From: Saxidomus purpurata
Taxonomy: Eukaryota > Mollusca > Bivalvia > Venerida > Veneridae
Direction: 5' to 3'
NCBI GenBank assembly: GCA_022818135.1
Contig: JAFMSR010000008.1
Span: 29,060,899 to 29,124,898, forward strand
DNA length: 64,000 nt
Part shown: positions 34,350 to 45,757 of the stretch, in pieces
How the letters are laid out: every line of letters begins with the position of its first letter
Position numbering within the stretch: the first letter of the stretch is position 1
Program-made: the position numbers and the translations under genes
Notes under the pieces: model-generated
Seen by the model: the letters and a program-made list of their open reading frames with translations, nothing else
Database searches by the model: none
Told to the model about the DNA's origin: nothing

Positions 34350-34454
34350 TTTACAGCTGCTGTAAAAGGGGGTCAAAGTGAAACTATCCTATCTGCGTCT
34401 GTTTCTATATACGCTTAGGATAGTTTCACATTGACCCCTCGACTGCTGCAGTAA
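34350..34454. repeat. Long imperfect hairpin (fold-back or pre-miRNA-like)
   Basis: Arms 34350-34397 and 34412-34454 pair over about 43 bp (GGGGTCAAAGTGAAACTATC against GATAGTTTCACATTGACCCC) with a loop of about 15 nt. The size and near-complete pairing would suit either a small MITE or a microRNA precursor. Confidence 0.65.
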
Positions 34455-35574
34455 AAAAACATAGCTGAACAATAGTTAGCAACTTGAGAACAGGAAGTAA
34501 ATGAAATAGAAACAAAAAAACCCAGTCACTTGGTACACATGTTGCTGTTGAAGGTACTTTTATCTTACATGGAATAGTGTAAGAAAAAACAATATTGAAC
34601 ACAAAAAAGTTAAAAAGCATTATGAATATAAATGGAATATACATTAATAAGAACCATAACTCTTAGTAATCTATGAATCATTTCCTGTGAATTGTGTTTG
34701 TTTGATCATTATATTTACAGCAGTTCAGCACATTTTGATATGCACTAGGATATGCAATAAGACAGTATTAGAGGATTTGTAGTGAGTAAGAGGTAGAACT
34801 CTTACTTTCATATAAGTTTTAGTTCTCTTATTTTACCACAGTTCCTTTTCCTACAAACATCTCCGGCACTGTATGAAATACAACATAATTTTGAACTGAG
34901 GACATCTAGTAAAGAACCATAACTTTACATGCTTTAATTTATGAATTACGGGTATTCTTACATGCTTGGTAGCAAGTGAAATATTTGTTCCCTGTAGCTA
35001 TGTGTAATTTTTGGAGTAAGAATTATTTTTCAAAACTTCATTTATTTTCGTAGTAAAACTGGAGAAGTGTCTTGTGTATATGAACAAGTCAGATAAAACA
35101 ATTTCAAGGCTTTAAATGTTTAAGGCTTTCTTTAAGGAAACTTAAGAAAATAATTTTGAAACATGAAATACATGTATTAAGGTGCTAGTATAGCATGAAG
35201 GATTCCTCCCTCAGTAACTGCCGAGTCTCACAATGTAGTCTTATAGACATCCCTGTAAATAAGTAATTAGATAATGAGAATTGCTGAGTGATTACTTTGT
35301 GAATCATCTCTGATAGATAGCAATGTTTTAGAAGTTGGCATATACAGGAAACTGATGATCCCCTGTGCAGTATTGTTTCAAACATGGCAGCTTCATCTGA
35401 TACATTTGAAGTATTCAAAGATAAGACTGTCAGAAATATTAATAACAACATATGAAATGAATGGTAGATTTTTTTTATGTCCCCCATAAAACATTTGTTA
35501 TAGGGATGAGGTAATGGCAATGTAATGAGATTCACTTGTGTCACACAGGATAGTGAATGAAGAATGATTAATGA

Positions 35575-35993
35575 CAGGGCTTTTTCTCACTATCACCAGG
35601 GGCCGAATATTGGCCCTGTTCCCAATTGAAAATATACTTCATTTTTCCCAAGTCCCCCCCCCCCCAAAAAATAGATAAAAAAAACTGAAAAAAAATTGGA
35701 TTTTTTTTTTTTTTTTTTGAATCTCTCCCTACACTACCTAGCATTCTAGGGACCGTTGCCCTAACCACAGATTGTTTGTTTCGAACCTATAGAATTTTCT
35801 CGATTTAAAAAACAAAACAAAAAACTTTGCCCCTACCCTACCTAGAATTTTTGGGACTGTTGCTCTAAACACAGATTTTTTTTGGGGGCCTCAAGATAAT
35901 AGATATTAAACTCGTACATAAATTCCCAATTTGATCATAAAAACACTGCGTTTTTCCAGGGGCCTTTTCCCAAAAGAGCCATAAAAAGCCCTG
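35575..35993. mobile_element. MITE, CAGGGCTTTTT termini, 5-bp TSD AATGA
   Basis: The ends CAGGGCTTTTT and AAAAAGCCCTG are an exact 11-bp inverted repeat flanked by AATGA at 35570-35574 and 35994-35998. The 419-bp interior has C and T homopolymer runs and two diverged units with CCTACCTAGAATTTTTGGGA / CTACCTAGCATTCTAGGGAC, which resemble the flank of the repeat arm at 9333. Non-coding. Same terminus type and TSD length as 6482-7845 and 36267-37268. Confidence 0.7.
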
Positions 35994-36029
35994 AATGAGT
36001 ATGACATCATAAGTAGTTGCTTATACATT

Positions 36030-36135
36030 ATAGTTTTTAAATGTAGACCTAAATTACACAACAATTACTCTTTAAATGTAGACCTTTACACAACAATTAC
36101 TCTTTAAATGTAGACCTTTACACAACAATTACTCT
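36030..36135 (+). repeat. 32-bp tandem repeat, three copies
   Basis: TTTAAATGTAGACCTTTACA then CAACAATTACTC occurs three times, the first copy slightly longer. Confidence 0.85.
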
Positions 36136-36266
36136 AACTGCAAAACTCTACCAATGTTTCATTAAATGACCCCTATTGTTTTTGAGGGCAGTAGGTGAAA
36201 TTTAGGTCAAGGTCAAGGTCTTTGTAACTATAGAATGTTTAGGCATAGGTTCCTCATGTTAGATTG

Positions 36267-37268
36267 CAGGGGGTCAGACGTAAACGATGTATCTCAGGGC
36301 TTTCAGCAAGAATTTGATGTAGTTCTGGTCAAAATGGCGGAAATTTAATGTTTTTTTGTGGAGACGGATAAGAAAATTGGTAAGGAAATGTTTATTTTTA
36401 ATTTGGATCGAACTGTTGTCATGCCCTTTGTATAGCCACATGTAATATATGAAATCGTCACACTCGTTTTGGATCGCATGGATGATGTACCATGTGTACA
36501 TTGTTTTACCAGTGCGGCTGCTGCCACAATGCCTGTAACTAAGCAATTTCTATTAAAAAATGCACGAATAGATACAAAGATTAGCTTCATATAGATCTGT
36601 TTTGTTTTTTTTCATTCAGCATTACATGTTGGCAGCAAATGTTTGTTGATTCAGTTTAATACCATTCAATTTTGTGTTATTTAATTCCATGGTCGATGAA
36701 ACACTAGTGTGGGCAGCAGCCGCACTGGTAAAACAATTTACATGGTACATCATCCATGCTGTCCGTTGGTTTACCGTTTACAGTTGCTTTTGGAACCCAG
36801 TGATACATCAAATCGTCTTAAAACGACCCGAGATACATCGAAATCGGTTTAAAGTTTAAAAAATCGGCGATAGTTCGTATTGGAAACGTGCACACATTAC
36901 ATAACAACAGATCGTATCATGTTTATACGAAATGCATTCAAATAAGCTCGAGTAAAGCGGTCTGAGCTGTCCAAACGTGGGGAAAAAACGGCGGAAAGTC
37001 CAAACATAAACACTACCGACCAATTTATCCCTTCAATAACTTATTTATTTTTAGGTCCACGATCCAAAACGGGTGTGACGATTTCATATATTACATGTGG
37101 CTATACAAAGGGCATGACAACAGTTCGATCAAATTTAAAATAAACATTTTCTTACCAATTTTCTTATCTGTCTCCCCCAAAAAACATTAAATTTCCGCCA
37201 TTTTGACCAGAACTACATCAAATTCTCGCTTAAAGCCCTGAGATACATTGTTTACGTCCGACCCCCTG
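36267..37268. mobile_element. Fold-back DNA transposon, long TIRs, 5-bp TSD GATTG
   Basis: The ends CAGGGGGTC and GACCCCCTG begin inverted repeats of about 220 bp (36267-36487 and 37048-37268), flanked by GATTG at 36262-36266 and 37269-37273. A second, inner inverted pair (36476-36533 and 36708-36768, containing GGCTGCTGCC / GGGCAGCAGC) is nested within. The arms are roughly 90 percent alike by eye. At 1,002 bp it has no transposase; the short ORFs are mirror images of the arms. Probably hAT5-like by terminus and TSD. Confidence 0.8.
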
Positions 37269-37464
37269 GATTGGGAAGCTGTCAATGGCTGGTAAATGAC
37301 CTCTTTTGAAATTCAGGTAAATAGGTGAAAGGGCAAAGACCAATAACCTTTAACTGTATTTCTTTAATATTGAAAAAACTAGCGCATTTTGTGCTAAGAG
37401 GCCTAATGCTATGACCAACAGTATTTTATTGGTGTAATTTATTACTCATATTGGGATTTTCAGC

Positions 37465-37600
37465 CTCACTTTATACCTATTTGCCTTTGTGACCAGTGCA
37501 GATCATGACTAGAATGCACATTCTTGCAGTCTGATCATGATCTGCATTGTTCACTGTTGAATCTGTAAATTTGTATTGGGGCACTTTTTTCAACAATAAT
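37465..37600. repeat. Mollusc repeat with GCAGATCATGA inverted pair
   Basis: GACCAGTGCAGATCATGACT and CTGATCATGATCTGCATTG pair across TAGAATGCACATTCTTGCAG. The same TGATCATGATCTGCA phrase appears at 54258. Looks like an interspersed repeat; class unknown. Confidence 0.5.
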
Positions 37601-37930
37601 GGCACTGTTTAAATTGGAAAGATGGACATTTCAAGAAATTAAGCAGGTAGAATTCAGTGCAATTTGATTGATTACATTATGTAAGACTGAAGAAAGTCAA
37701 TTTATTGCAACAGTTTGTCTCAGGTGGTCTATGTTAATATAAATTGCAAAATCCTAAGATCAGCATGGTTCAAAAACCTATAACTTCAAACTGATTTAAA
37801 ACTCTAATTCTTTGACATTAAAGATGAAATGTTAATTTCATGAATTAAAATTGAACAGTGGTTAGACCCAGTGAGTACTGAGTTCATTTAAAGGTTAAGA
37901 AGCTTTCTTGAGAAATTGATGCTTCAGCAA

Positions 37931-38430
37931 NNNNNNNNNNNNNNNNNNNNNNNNNNNNNNNNNNNNNNNNNNNNNNNNNNNNNNNNNNNNNNNNNNNNNN
38001 NNNNNNNNNNNNNNNNNNNNNNNNNNNNNNNNNNNNNNNNNNNNNNNNNNNNNNNNNNNNNNNNNNNNNNNNNNNNNNNNNNNNNNNNNNNNNNNNNNNN
38101 NNNNNNNNNNNNNNNNNNNNNNNNNNNNNNNNNNNNNNNNNNNNNNNNNNNNNNNNNNNNNNNNNNNNNNNNNNNNNNNNNNNNNNNNNNNNNNNNNNNN
38201 NNNNNNNNNNNNNNNNNNNNNNNNNNNNNNNNNNNNNNNNNNNNNNNNNNNNNNNNNNNNNNNNNNNNNNNNNNNNNNNNNNNNNNNNNNNNNNNNNNNN
38301 NNNNNNNNNNNNNNNNNNNNNNNNNNNNNNNNNNNNNNNNNNNNNNNNNNNNNNNNNNNNNNNNNNNNNNNNNNNNNNNNNNNNNNNNNNNNNNNNNNNN
38401 NNNNNNNNNNNNNNNNNNNNNNNNNNNNNN
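37931..38430. other. Assembly gap of 500 N
   Basis: Exactly 500 unresolved bases, a conventional scaffold gap size, so the true length is unknown. The reading frames that run across it are artefacts. It may hide the continuation of the minus-strand coiled-coil ORF just to the right. Confidence 0.95.
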
Positions 38431-38483
38431 TACGCGTTTGGCGAAAAAGGAACTTCGTTTTATAAACAGCATCTACAGGTTTT

Positions 38484-38741
38484 TCATAGTATTACCTCAG
38501 AGTTGCTGCTTTCTAACTGTTTTATTCTCTCTTTCAGCTGTTGATTTTCCTTTTCTATTGCATGCACTTTGGCCTCCAAGAAACCTACACTAGATCTCAA
38601 GTCATCAATCTCCGCCAACCTATCTTTAAATTCACTCTGGATAATCTTTAAATTTTCCAGCTCCGTTATTATCACAGAAACGTCATTCTTGCATACCAGA
38701 TGGGGATATCTGCAGTTTTTACCAGTGCTGGAAAATCTCAT
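38484..38741 (-). CDS. Coiled-coil ORF or first exon, possibly LINE ORF1-like
   Basis: The frame starts MRFSSTGKNCRYPHLVCKN (two Cys) and continues as a heptad-rich charged helix, with LENLKIIQSEFKDRLAEIDD and ENQQLKERIKQLESSNSEV near the end; about 60 of 85 residues look coiled-coil. A GAG|GTAATA donor at 38495 suggests an 82-codon first exon spliced leftward into the gap. The first 19 codons lie in a segment duplicated at 63465-63545, where a similar N-terminus (…NCRYPDLVCKK) but not the coil is present. LINE ORF1 proteins often have such N-terminal coils; no other domain is visible, so function is unassigned. Confidence 0.5.
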   Translation of the reverse strand: MRFSSTGKNCRYPHLVCKNDVSVIITELENLKIIQSEFKDRLAEIDDLRSSVGFLEAKVHAIEKENQQLKERIKQLESSNSEVIL

Positions 38742-39095
38742 CTTACACCCCCCCGTGTAAGACGACTTACGTGCTTACTTGTGACGTAACGTTATAAACA
38801 ATGTGACGTCACGTTATAAAAAATGTGACGTCACTTTCCCATACATAACATCTAAAGAATGTTTGTTTTTATATCAAAATGCATCATTTCGGTAAGTTTG
38901 TTTTTAAATATCTATTTCAAAGTGCAAGACGGTATGCAAGAAAAAGTTTCTTCCATGAGATACTTGGTTCAGATGGAAATATCCGTCACTTCGGAAACTG
39001 TTTCGCGGGAACTCGGCAGAGCCTCGTTCCCGCCAAAACAGTTACCCTCAGTGACGGATATTTCCATCTGAACCTCGTGCTCATATAAGAAACTA
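38685..39095. mobile_element. Hairpin-containing repeat, copy 1
   Basis: TTCTTGCATACCAGAT at the left and GGTATGCAAGAAAAAG at 38932 are inverted matches. A fold-back at 38969-39072 has arms TCAGATGGAAATATCCGTCA and its inverse around a CGCGGGAACTCGG...CGTTCCCGCC core. Both parts recur in the same order at 63465-63790, defining a two-copy family. Possibly a MITE; TSDs not identified. Confidence 0.6.
38782..38833. promoter_or_regulatory. Cluster of three CRE-like octamers
   Basis: TGACGTAA (38782) and two perfect TGACGTCA (38804, 38826) are spaced 22 bp apart within repeats of ACGTTATAAA. They lie 40-95 bp upstream of the ATG of the minus-strand ORF at 38741, a promoter-proximal position. Confidence 0.5.
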
Positions 39096-39979
39096 ATATC
39101 ATTGTCCTTACGTTCCTGGCTTGAACCCTCAGCAAAAACTATACTGAAAAATAATATTAAACTAAGCATTTCTCCGACTATTTCCTTTGCCTATAAATAG
39201 GACTATTACAAAGTTGAACAGGAGTGTTCAGATTTGATAAGACATGCTATTTTTAGAGTTTGTTGATGTCATTGAACATAGACAACCTGCATTACATGGT
39301 ATTATTTGTGGTTTTATAGCAATACTTGAATGAGTATATATGTTCACGTAAAGGCTAGATAGGCTCCTACAGCTAATACAGTGGCTTTGATTATGTATGA
39401 GTAAACATCAGGAATATATTCAAGCTTACATATAGTTCATGCGAGCGTTATTTGACGTATAATCAAGTGTTTTGTCTCCCTTTAAAAAATTTCAACTTTG
39501 TAAGAAATTTGTACACTTTGACATTTAGATAATGAGCAAGTGACCTGAGTCACATTCAAAGAAAATTATCATCGTTTTCTATAAAACCGTTAAAATCAAG
39601 TCGACACGTAAATAGGAAAGAAACAACCGCCGTTGGAAATACATTTTATGTTTTATGGCGTCGGTTGCCTGTAAAGTCCGTTGAAGAAAAACTTTGCGGA
39701 TATTGAAACATATTATCAAACATTTTGATAATAGGAGTAGTTAACAAATATCTATTGTGTATTTGAACGCTTTTTAATGGGGAATGATGTTCAGAATACA
39801 CATTGAATATGCAAAAAAAAAAAACAAAAACAATTCTGACAATTTTTTAACCATAAGCCACAGTACTAGTATCTAACTGAAATTAGAAGATGATCGTGTA
39901 ATGGTCACCATCAACGAATTATAGACATCAACCCAGGACGATTGAGTCCCGGGAAAAAAGTAAAATAGATCTAGTATGA

Positions 39980-40460
39980 TAAGAGCAATGCTGACATGGC
40001 CAATTCCCGCGCCAGGGCAATGTTTTTGCATGAAAGATGGCCATATGAAACGGGCCATAACTCAATGAATATCTTCATCAAAGTGAAGCAGTTTTTGATG
40101 TTTCATTGAATTCAAGTTCATGGTTCCTGAGAAATAGCCCGGACAAGAATGCACACTTGTCCTTTATATACTACTATTGTATATGTATACACAATGAAAG
40201 GGCAATAATTCAGTGTAAACATCATCAGACTTACGCATGCTTACGATATGCGCATCTCCTCTTTTTAGTAAAAGCTTCCCGGCATAAAGATTTGTTGAAT
40301 TCCAGTCTGTGTACGTTTGCTGACATGAAGGTCTACGAAAAAGTAATCAAATAGTGATAACTTTGTGAAAAATCGCCTCTTGAAAGTGAAACAGTCTATG
40401 AGGTTTTTGAATCAAATTCAGTGGTTCCTGAGAAATAGACAGGACAACAATGCATTATGT
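39980..40460 (+). repeat. Mollusc repeat of the CGGGCCATAACTC type
   Basis: Phrases AAGTGAAGCAGTTTTTGATG / AAGTGAAACAGTCTATGAGG and TGGTTCCTGAGAAATAGCCC / ATAGACAGG recur at about 300-bp distance, giving two diverged units like those at 59860-60185. Confidence 0.5.
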
Positions 40461-40489
40461 GCATAGAATGGAAGGACCACACTTTAGTG

Positions 40490-40545
40490 TAAGAGCTGTC
40501 TCTCGTACGTGACGAATGTCCCCGAAGTGATGACGCCTGAACATG
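40490..40545 (-). repeat. 3' end fragment of the pearl/HINE-like element
   Basis: On the minus strand CACTTCGGGGACATTCGTCA then CGTACGAGAGACAGCTCTTAC matches the right ends at 22720-22757 and 57305-57345, so this is a third, inverted and truncated, copy. Confidence 0.65.
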
Positions 40546-41134
40546 GTTCTTGTGCATTAGTGCTTGTTTACTGCACAATTCATTGCCAAAATTATCCATT
40601 ATTGGTACAAGTTAAATGTTGATACGCCGCAAATTTGTGTTTTTTAAACACATGAGAAAAGAACATCCAGAACAACTTGACTATTGGGTTTCATAAAGAG
40701 CCATGTGACTGTCAAGCACAATGGTCATAGTCAGGAAACGTTTACATGTTACGGTACAGAAACTGTTGCACACAGACTCCTGTACATAAACGGACCAACC
40801 AGGGCCTCCATGTTACACACACATTATTCAAATAAATGATAATGTGCACTTTCTCCCCATTGCCCTTCAGCAACATGTGACGTTTCATGAACCTATCGTG
40901 TTATTACTAGAAGTCCCATTTTTAACATTTCGTTGCCATAGCAACCACAGTTGTGATCCAATCAAAATGTTGAAATGCTGTGATACACTAGAATATGCGA
41001 TGCAATTCTGAAGTAATACAAAGTTGTAACAAGTGTCACCAGCCGTTTTCAATTTCTTCCAGTCATATCTAAAATATATGAAAGGGGCATTAACTCTCAA
41101 CTATTTGAAATTTTTAACAGTCATTTTATTATAT

Positions 41135-42411
41135 TCTTATCAGCGTTTCGCCCAGGCTATGGTTGTCAGAGCACTTTGCTTAATGTAGTGTAAGATTGGA
41201 AACAAGTCCTTGATGACAATAATTATGTGGCTGCCATATTGATGGACCTGTCTAAAGCATTCGATTGCCTCCCTCATGATTTACTACTATTGAAACTTAA
41301 AATCAGAATCTGCATTAAACCTTATAAATAGTTGTCTTTCAAATAGAAAACAATGCGTAAAAATTGGTCAAATCAGAAGCAGTTTTAGCCAAATCTATAA
41401 AAGGGTTCCTCAATGTTACATACTTGGACCAGTACTATTTAATAGTTTTATAAAATAGTCTAGTACAATTATGCTGATGACAACACTGTCTCTTACTGCG
41501 ATAAAAACATTGAAAACACAACTAATCACAACTTTAGAAAGGGATAGCGAATCACTAATACAATGGTTTTCGGACAATCATATGAAACGCGGCAAATCCT
41601 GATAAATTTCAAGCTATAGCTCACTGGCACCATATTACTGAACTGCCCTATAATTCTAACAAAATAAAAAAATAAAAAATAACGCCCTAAAAAAACCCAC
41701 AAAAAATGGTAATATTTTGGTATATAGTTAAAATTACAGGGCAGATCAGTACTCTGGTCCCAGTGCTATAGCTATAGGAAAGAAAAGTAAAGATAAAAAT
41801 ATTGTATTTGAATTAAATCTCAGTGAAATCATCTAAAATTCCATTCTCACATATCTAAGATTTGCAAAAAGGCATCAAGGCAACTTAATGTCATAAAACG
41901 AATTGGTAGAAATCTGTGTAAATTAGGTAAATTAATATAATATACCACTCATTCATCATGTCCAATTTTAACCATTGACCTCTTACTTGGCATATCTGTG
42001 GAAAAATATACACTAAAAAGTTAGAGAAAATACAAGCACGGGCATTACGTTTCATATATGGTGACTACGAGTCTGACTACAATTCTCTTTTATTTGGGCC
42101 TAAACCATCCTATTTGAAGCTACGAAGAATGAGGACAATATCTCTTGAAGTTCATTAAATAATTAACAAACAAGGTCTGGTATATCATCATGACTTAGTT
42201 ACAATAAAAGACAACAATTATCATTTTAGGTATACAAATACAGCAAAACTTCCACAGGTAAAAACATCAAACTATGGAAGCAGATCTTTCCGTTCCATTG
42301 CTCCAAAAATTCGCTTCCTCAGCATTTTACAGACGAAACTAATTTTCTCACTTCAGAAGCTTGATTAATGCCTGGGATGGGGAGGTCTGCTCCCGTTCTT
42401 TTTGTGCATAA
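41135..42411 (+). pseudogene. LINE reverse transcriptase relic (CR1/Jockey/L2-like)
   Basis: Fragments in shifting frames follow the order of a non-LTR reverse transcriptase: FRPGYGCQSTLL, then AAILMDLSKAFDCLPHDLLL (RT A box, about 41230-41290), NRKQCVKIGQIRSSF, RVPQCYILGPVLFN (degenerate from the usual VPQGSILGP), YADDNTVSYC (catalytic YADD retained, about 41470), and a C-terminal FRSLINAWDGEVCSRSFCA ending at TAA 42409-42411. Endonuclease and ORF1 are absent (5' truncation), several stops and frameshifts are present, and a 143-bp MITE interrupts it. Dead copy. Confidence 0.85.
41622..41764. mobile_element. 143-bp MITE with 9-bp TSD, inside the LINE relic
   Basis: The start CACTGGCACCATATTACTGA and the end (inverse ACTGGGACCAGAGTACTGAT) are inverted repeats of about 37 bp with an A-rich centre, and the LINE sequence GCTATAGCT is duplicated on both sides (41613-41621, 41765-41773). 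Removing the insert and one repeat restores the LINE reading KFQAIA-GKKSKDKNIVFEL, which confirms the insertion. A 9-bp duplication fits Mutator-like elements. Confidence 0.8.
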
Positions 42412-43273
42412 ACATATTATAGAAACAGTCAATGATATATTTATTTATTTGAGTTGAAGCCTAATTTCAGCGTTCAGTTCTGCCGTTCTCCTTCAGTTAC
42501 TTTATTTATTTATTCATTTATGTGCTAAAAAACCCACAAGAATATAAATGTTCTTGTAACAATAACAATTTTCTTTGTATTTTACTTTGTAAAATACGAT
42601 ATCAGCAAAAAAGTCTGCATATCAGCTGTAACAAAACTTATGATTCTATCTGAAAATGTGTTACTATAATTGAACTTAACCGTGTTGGCCCTCTCATTTA
42701 AACCAATCAGAATGCTTGAATTCCATATTGACCCTGTTTTCTCGTATTAGCCGTGCTTTTCTCATATTGGCTCAGTTATGCTTTGTATTAGCTCTACCTG
42801 TTTCATATCATGTGCGCAATAGATCTTATATAGTGTGTAATATTGTAAAGTTGAATAGGAATGATTTTTATTGTGAGGAAGTTGCTAATCAGTTCTTGCC
42901 AAATCTGATTTGGGGAGATAAATGTTCTTAAATGTTTTTAACAGTCGCACTTTTGTGTTGCTTTTGTGATTCAGAGTCTTATTTCTCCATCTTATAGCAG
43001 TTTTAGACCCACTTTTGTAGGGCAAGATCAGCGACTGTCGATATCCGTCCTATAGAACATATAGTTTATATTGTGCTAAATTGTGCTAAATTGCTTATTT
43101 TAATCAGGATTTTTTTATACGATCCCTGTTTTAATTTGTGTTAACTGTTTTCCGTGTAATCTTATCTGTATCTGTATTTTTCGACGTAGTCGTATACTTT
43201 TGATTTGAACTTCCGTTGGTATGGACGCGTTGCTAACCAACTTCGTTATAATGTGACCAATCAGAATCTGCAA

Positions 43274-43345
43274 ATTATTGGCTAGCGTTTCGGTACCGGA
43301 ATAAGCAGTGTACTGCCCGGGAGCCTTCTGAAACACAAAATGTGT
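43274..43345 (+). repeat. 72-bp direct repeat, copy 1
   Basis: Begins ATTATTGGCTAGCGTTTCGG and ends ACACAAAATGTGT; identical to 43494-43565, 220 bp away. It contains GGTACC and CCCGGG. Confidence 0.9.
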
Positions 43346-43493
43346 ATATTTTTTATATTATAGTTATTTATGATAAATCATGTTGCAAAAAAAGAAAAAA
43401 CAGAACACGTTATGTCAAGGTTTCTGGACAGTACGAAGATCAACTTTTGTATTCAACGAGGTGTTGTCCGGGGCCGGACATCTAGCGTCATTG

Positions 43494-43565
43494 ATTATTG
43501 GCTAGCGTTTCGGTACCGGAATAAGCAGTGTACTGCCCGGGAGCCTTCTGAAACACAAAATGTGT
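43494..43565 (+). repeat. 72-bp direct repeat, copy 2
   Basis: Identical copy of 43274-43345. The 148 bp between them start with an AT-rich stretch (TATATTTTTTATATTATAG) and include GTCCGGGGCCGGAC. The pair may be recent local duplication or the flanks of an insertion. Confidence 0.9.
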
Positions 43566-45026
43566 TTATTACGTCACCTACGTCGACCATCTTTTTTTTT
43601 AAAGATATTACTTGTTATTGATTTGTTTTGCTTAGTGTTATAATACATGTATTACACTTAAAGGTCCCATTGGTTGAAATATTTTCTTTTTATCATTTGA
43701 ATATAATTATTCGTCAGCAAATGCAAATTTGACAATTTTTAACGAAAAATACTGAGTGGTTACCTGTCCGTAAGTCCATAAAGTTCTCAAAAAACACACC
43801 TGTACGGAAAGTGACGATAATATTTCCGGAAACCTACGAGCGGCAGTTTCGGAATCGCTAGCCTGGAGTGACGTCACTTGCAGTACAATCGTGTCCGATA
43901 ACAGGTACCCTAACAACAACGAAAGCGATAATTTCATCTTATTAGGCATCTTCAGAGAGTAGAGATGAAGATATTTTGAGCCCGTAACGTATAGAACGAA
44001 GTCCGTGTAATGTTATAAAATTATTTGATTAAAGTATAAAAATACAGCAGTTATGTCGAGTTTTTTTTTATATGCAAATGACACCAACTTCTGTTTCTAT
44101 TTGTTTCTATCAAAATGAAATCTATGTGTCATTCTTAAATGTGTAAGAAAAGTACCATGCAAATGTATCGAAACGATCTTAATGTACGCATGCACGTGAG
44201 TTACAAACTATACAAATATGGACGATATTATATTTCCATTGATGATGAAAATGAGAACACAAATACTCGATCTAATTACAATATCTAAAATGATGAGTTT
44301 GATTTTCCATGACACGTTTTCTTGTGGGTAGTATAAAGAATTAGATTTACAATTGAATTAAGAATGTAAATCAAAATAGGTTACACGATTTTGTTGGTTA
44401 AAAACAATTCTGACGCAAATTTATTTGAAAACTCATTATAATTAAAATCACGATATCTACCTAAATACGTGTCAAATTTCACTTTAAGAAAAATATTTCA
44501 TTCGAGTACATAAAATGTGTCATCGGCAACCAAAAAGATATACTTTGAACATTTATAGGGTTGCTGGAAACTTTCTTTTGCTGAATTGCTTTTTATCAAG
44601 TTGTATATAGCTCTATTTATGTTTTTCAAGATTGAAACTTGAAAACAAATATAATGGTTTCATAATTTTAATTGGGCACTTTGCAAGTTAATAAACTATA
44701 TTGTTGTTGTTTTTGTTGTTGTATATAGTTGTGTAATTATCAATTATCAAATGCAATTGACCAGTGTGCAATATGCAATAATGTGTGACCAGTTAGATTG
44801 CTGGCAGGGGGGCGCCAATTAACAACAAATCATATCGCATCCTTTGTTGTGACTTATGCCCTTGGGCTAGATTAACTGTAATTCCTTCAATGGTTAGATC
44901 TACGTTAATTATTTACCATGGCAACGTTGTTAAAACGAGATATTGTTTAAGAATTTAAAACTTTTATGGATTACTGGAGTGTTCCGCACCGTGTAAGTTA
45001 AACTTCTAGTAGAGTAACTGTTATAT

Positions 45027-45757
45027 TCTTTATTATATACTTTCATATTGCCCCATTCACTTTGCCTTAGAGAGTTCGTTCAGTATTCTACGGTACTGCA
45101 CGTTGGCAAGAAATGATACTGAACGTTGGCAAGGGGGGGCGGTCTTAGCGATCAGCTGTGCGGACTATTTTATTTGTTTGCAAACATCGTTTTAAGGAGG
45201 TTTATATGTGGAAGTTTGACATTTTTTTACAATTTAATGAACTATGGTCTTAAAATGTAATAAAAACTTGCATCATTTTCAAGTAGATGTACAAGAGTTT
45301 CATTTTTAAAATGGTTCGAATTTTTTAGGGCACGCAATACCAGTTCTGGTTACGAAAGTTACTGGTACGCATATCAGCCAAGTATTGGTAAAGAAAAGGA
45401 ATAATGTTTTGCATGTAGTCATAAGAAAGAGAAAACATTTTTAGGAACGTATGTCAAGTTGATTTATTCACATTTCAAAGTACAAACCTGCATCCTCAGG
45501 AAAAGTCTTGCGTTTTTCAAAACAAGATGGCGGACGGCAACTGAAATTTCTTCCGTAAAATTGACGTCAACGTTTCTCCTTATAAATGACGCCACATATA
45601 AACAACAATATTGAGTCGAGTCTATTATTACGCAATAAAGTAAATGTACATGGTAAAATAGTACGCTAGTTGTCTGAGAAATTTCAAGATTCATTTATTG
45701 TTTTTTGCTTAAGGAATATCATTTTGTTCATATTCAATATGAAAGTATATAATAAAA
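45027..45757. repeat. Inverted pair TATTATATACTTTCATATTG
   Basis: TATTATATACTTTCATATTG at 45033-45052 is matched in inverse as CAATATGAAAGTATATAATA at 45735-45754. The enclosed 700 bp may be a nested insert; a doublet of ACGTTGGCAAG occurs at 45101 and 45124. No coding sequence. Confidence 0.5.

Noticed and set aside
35185..35544. 119-codon minus-strand ORF, longest gap-free frame outside known genes
   Set aside because: Starts at GTG and has mixed composition with no domain; no supporting promoter or exon structure. The short hydrophobic run (LLLIFLTVLSL) is not enough to call a membrane protein.
36274..36859. ORFs of 61-90 codons with a shared VWAAAALVKQ-like peptide
   Set aside because: The shared peptide arises because the nested inverted arms of the 36267-37268 element are read from both strands.
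37916..38593. Reading frames running through the run of N
   Set aside because: They are created by the gap; only the few bases at either end are real.
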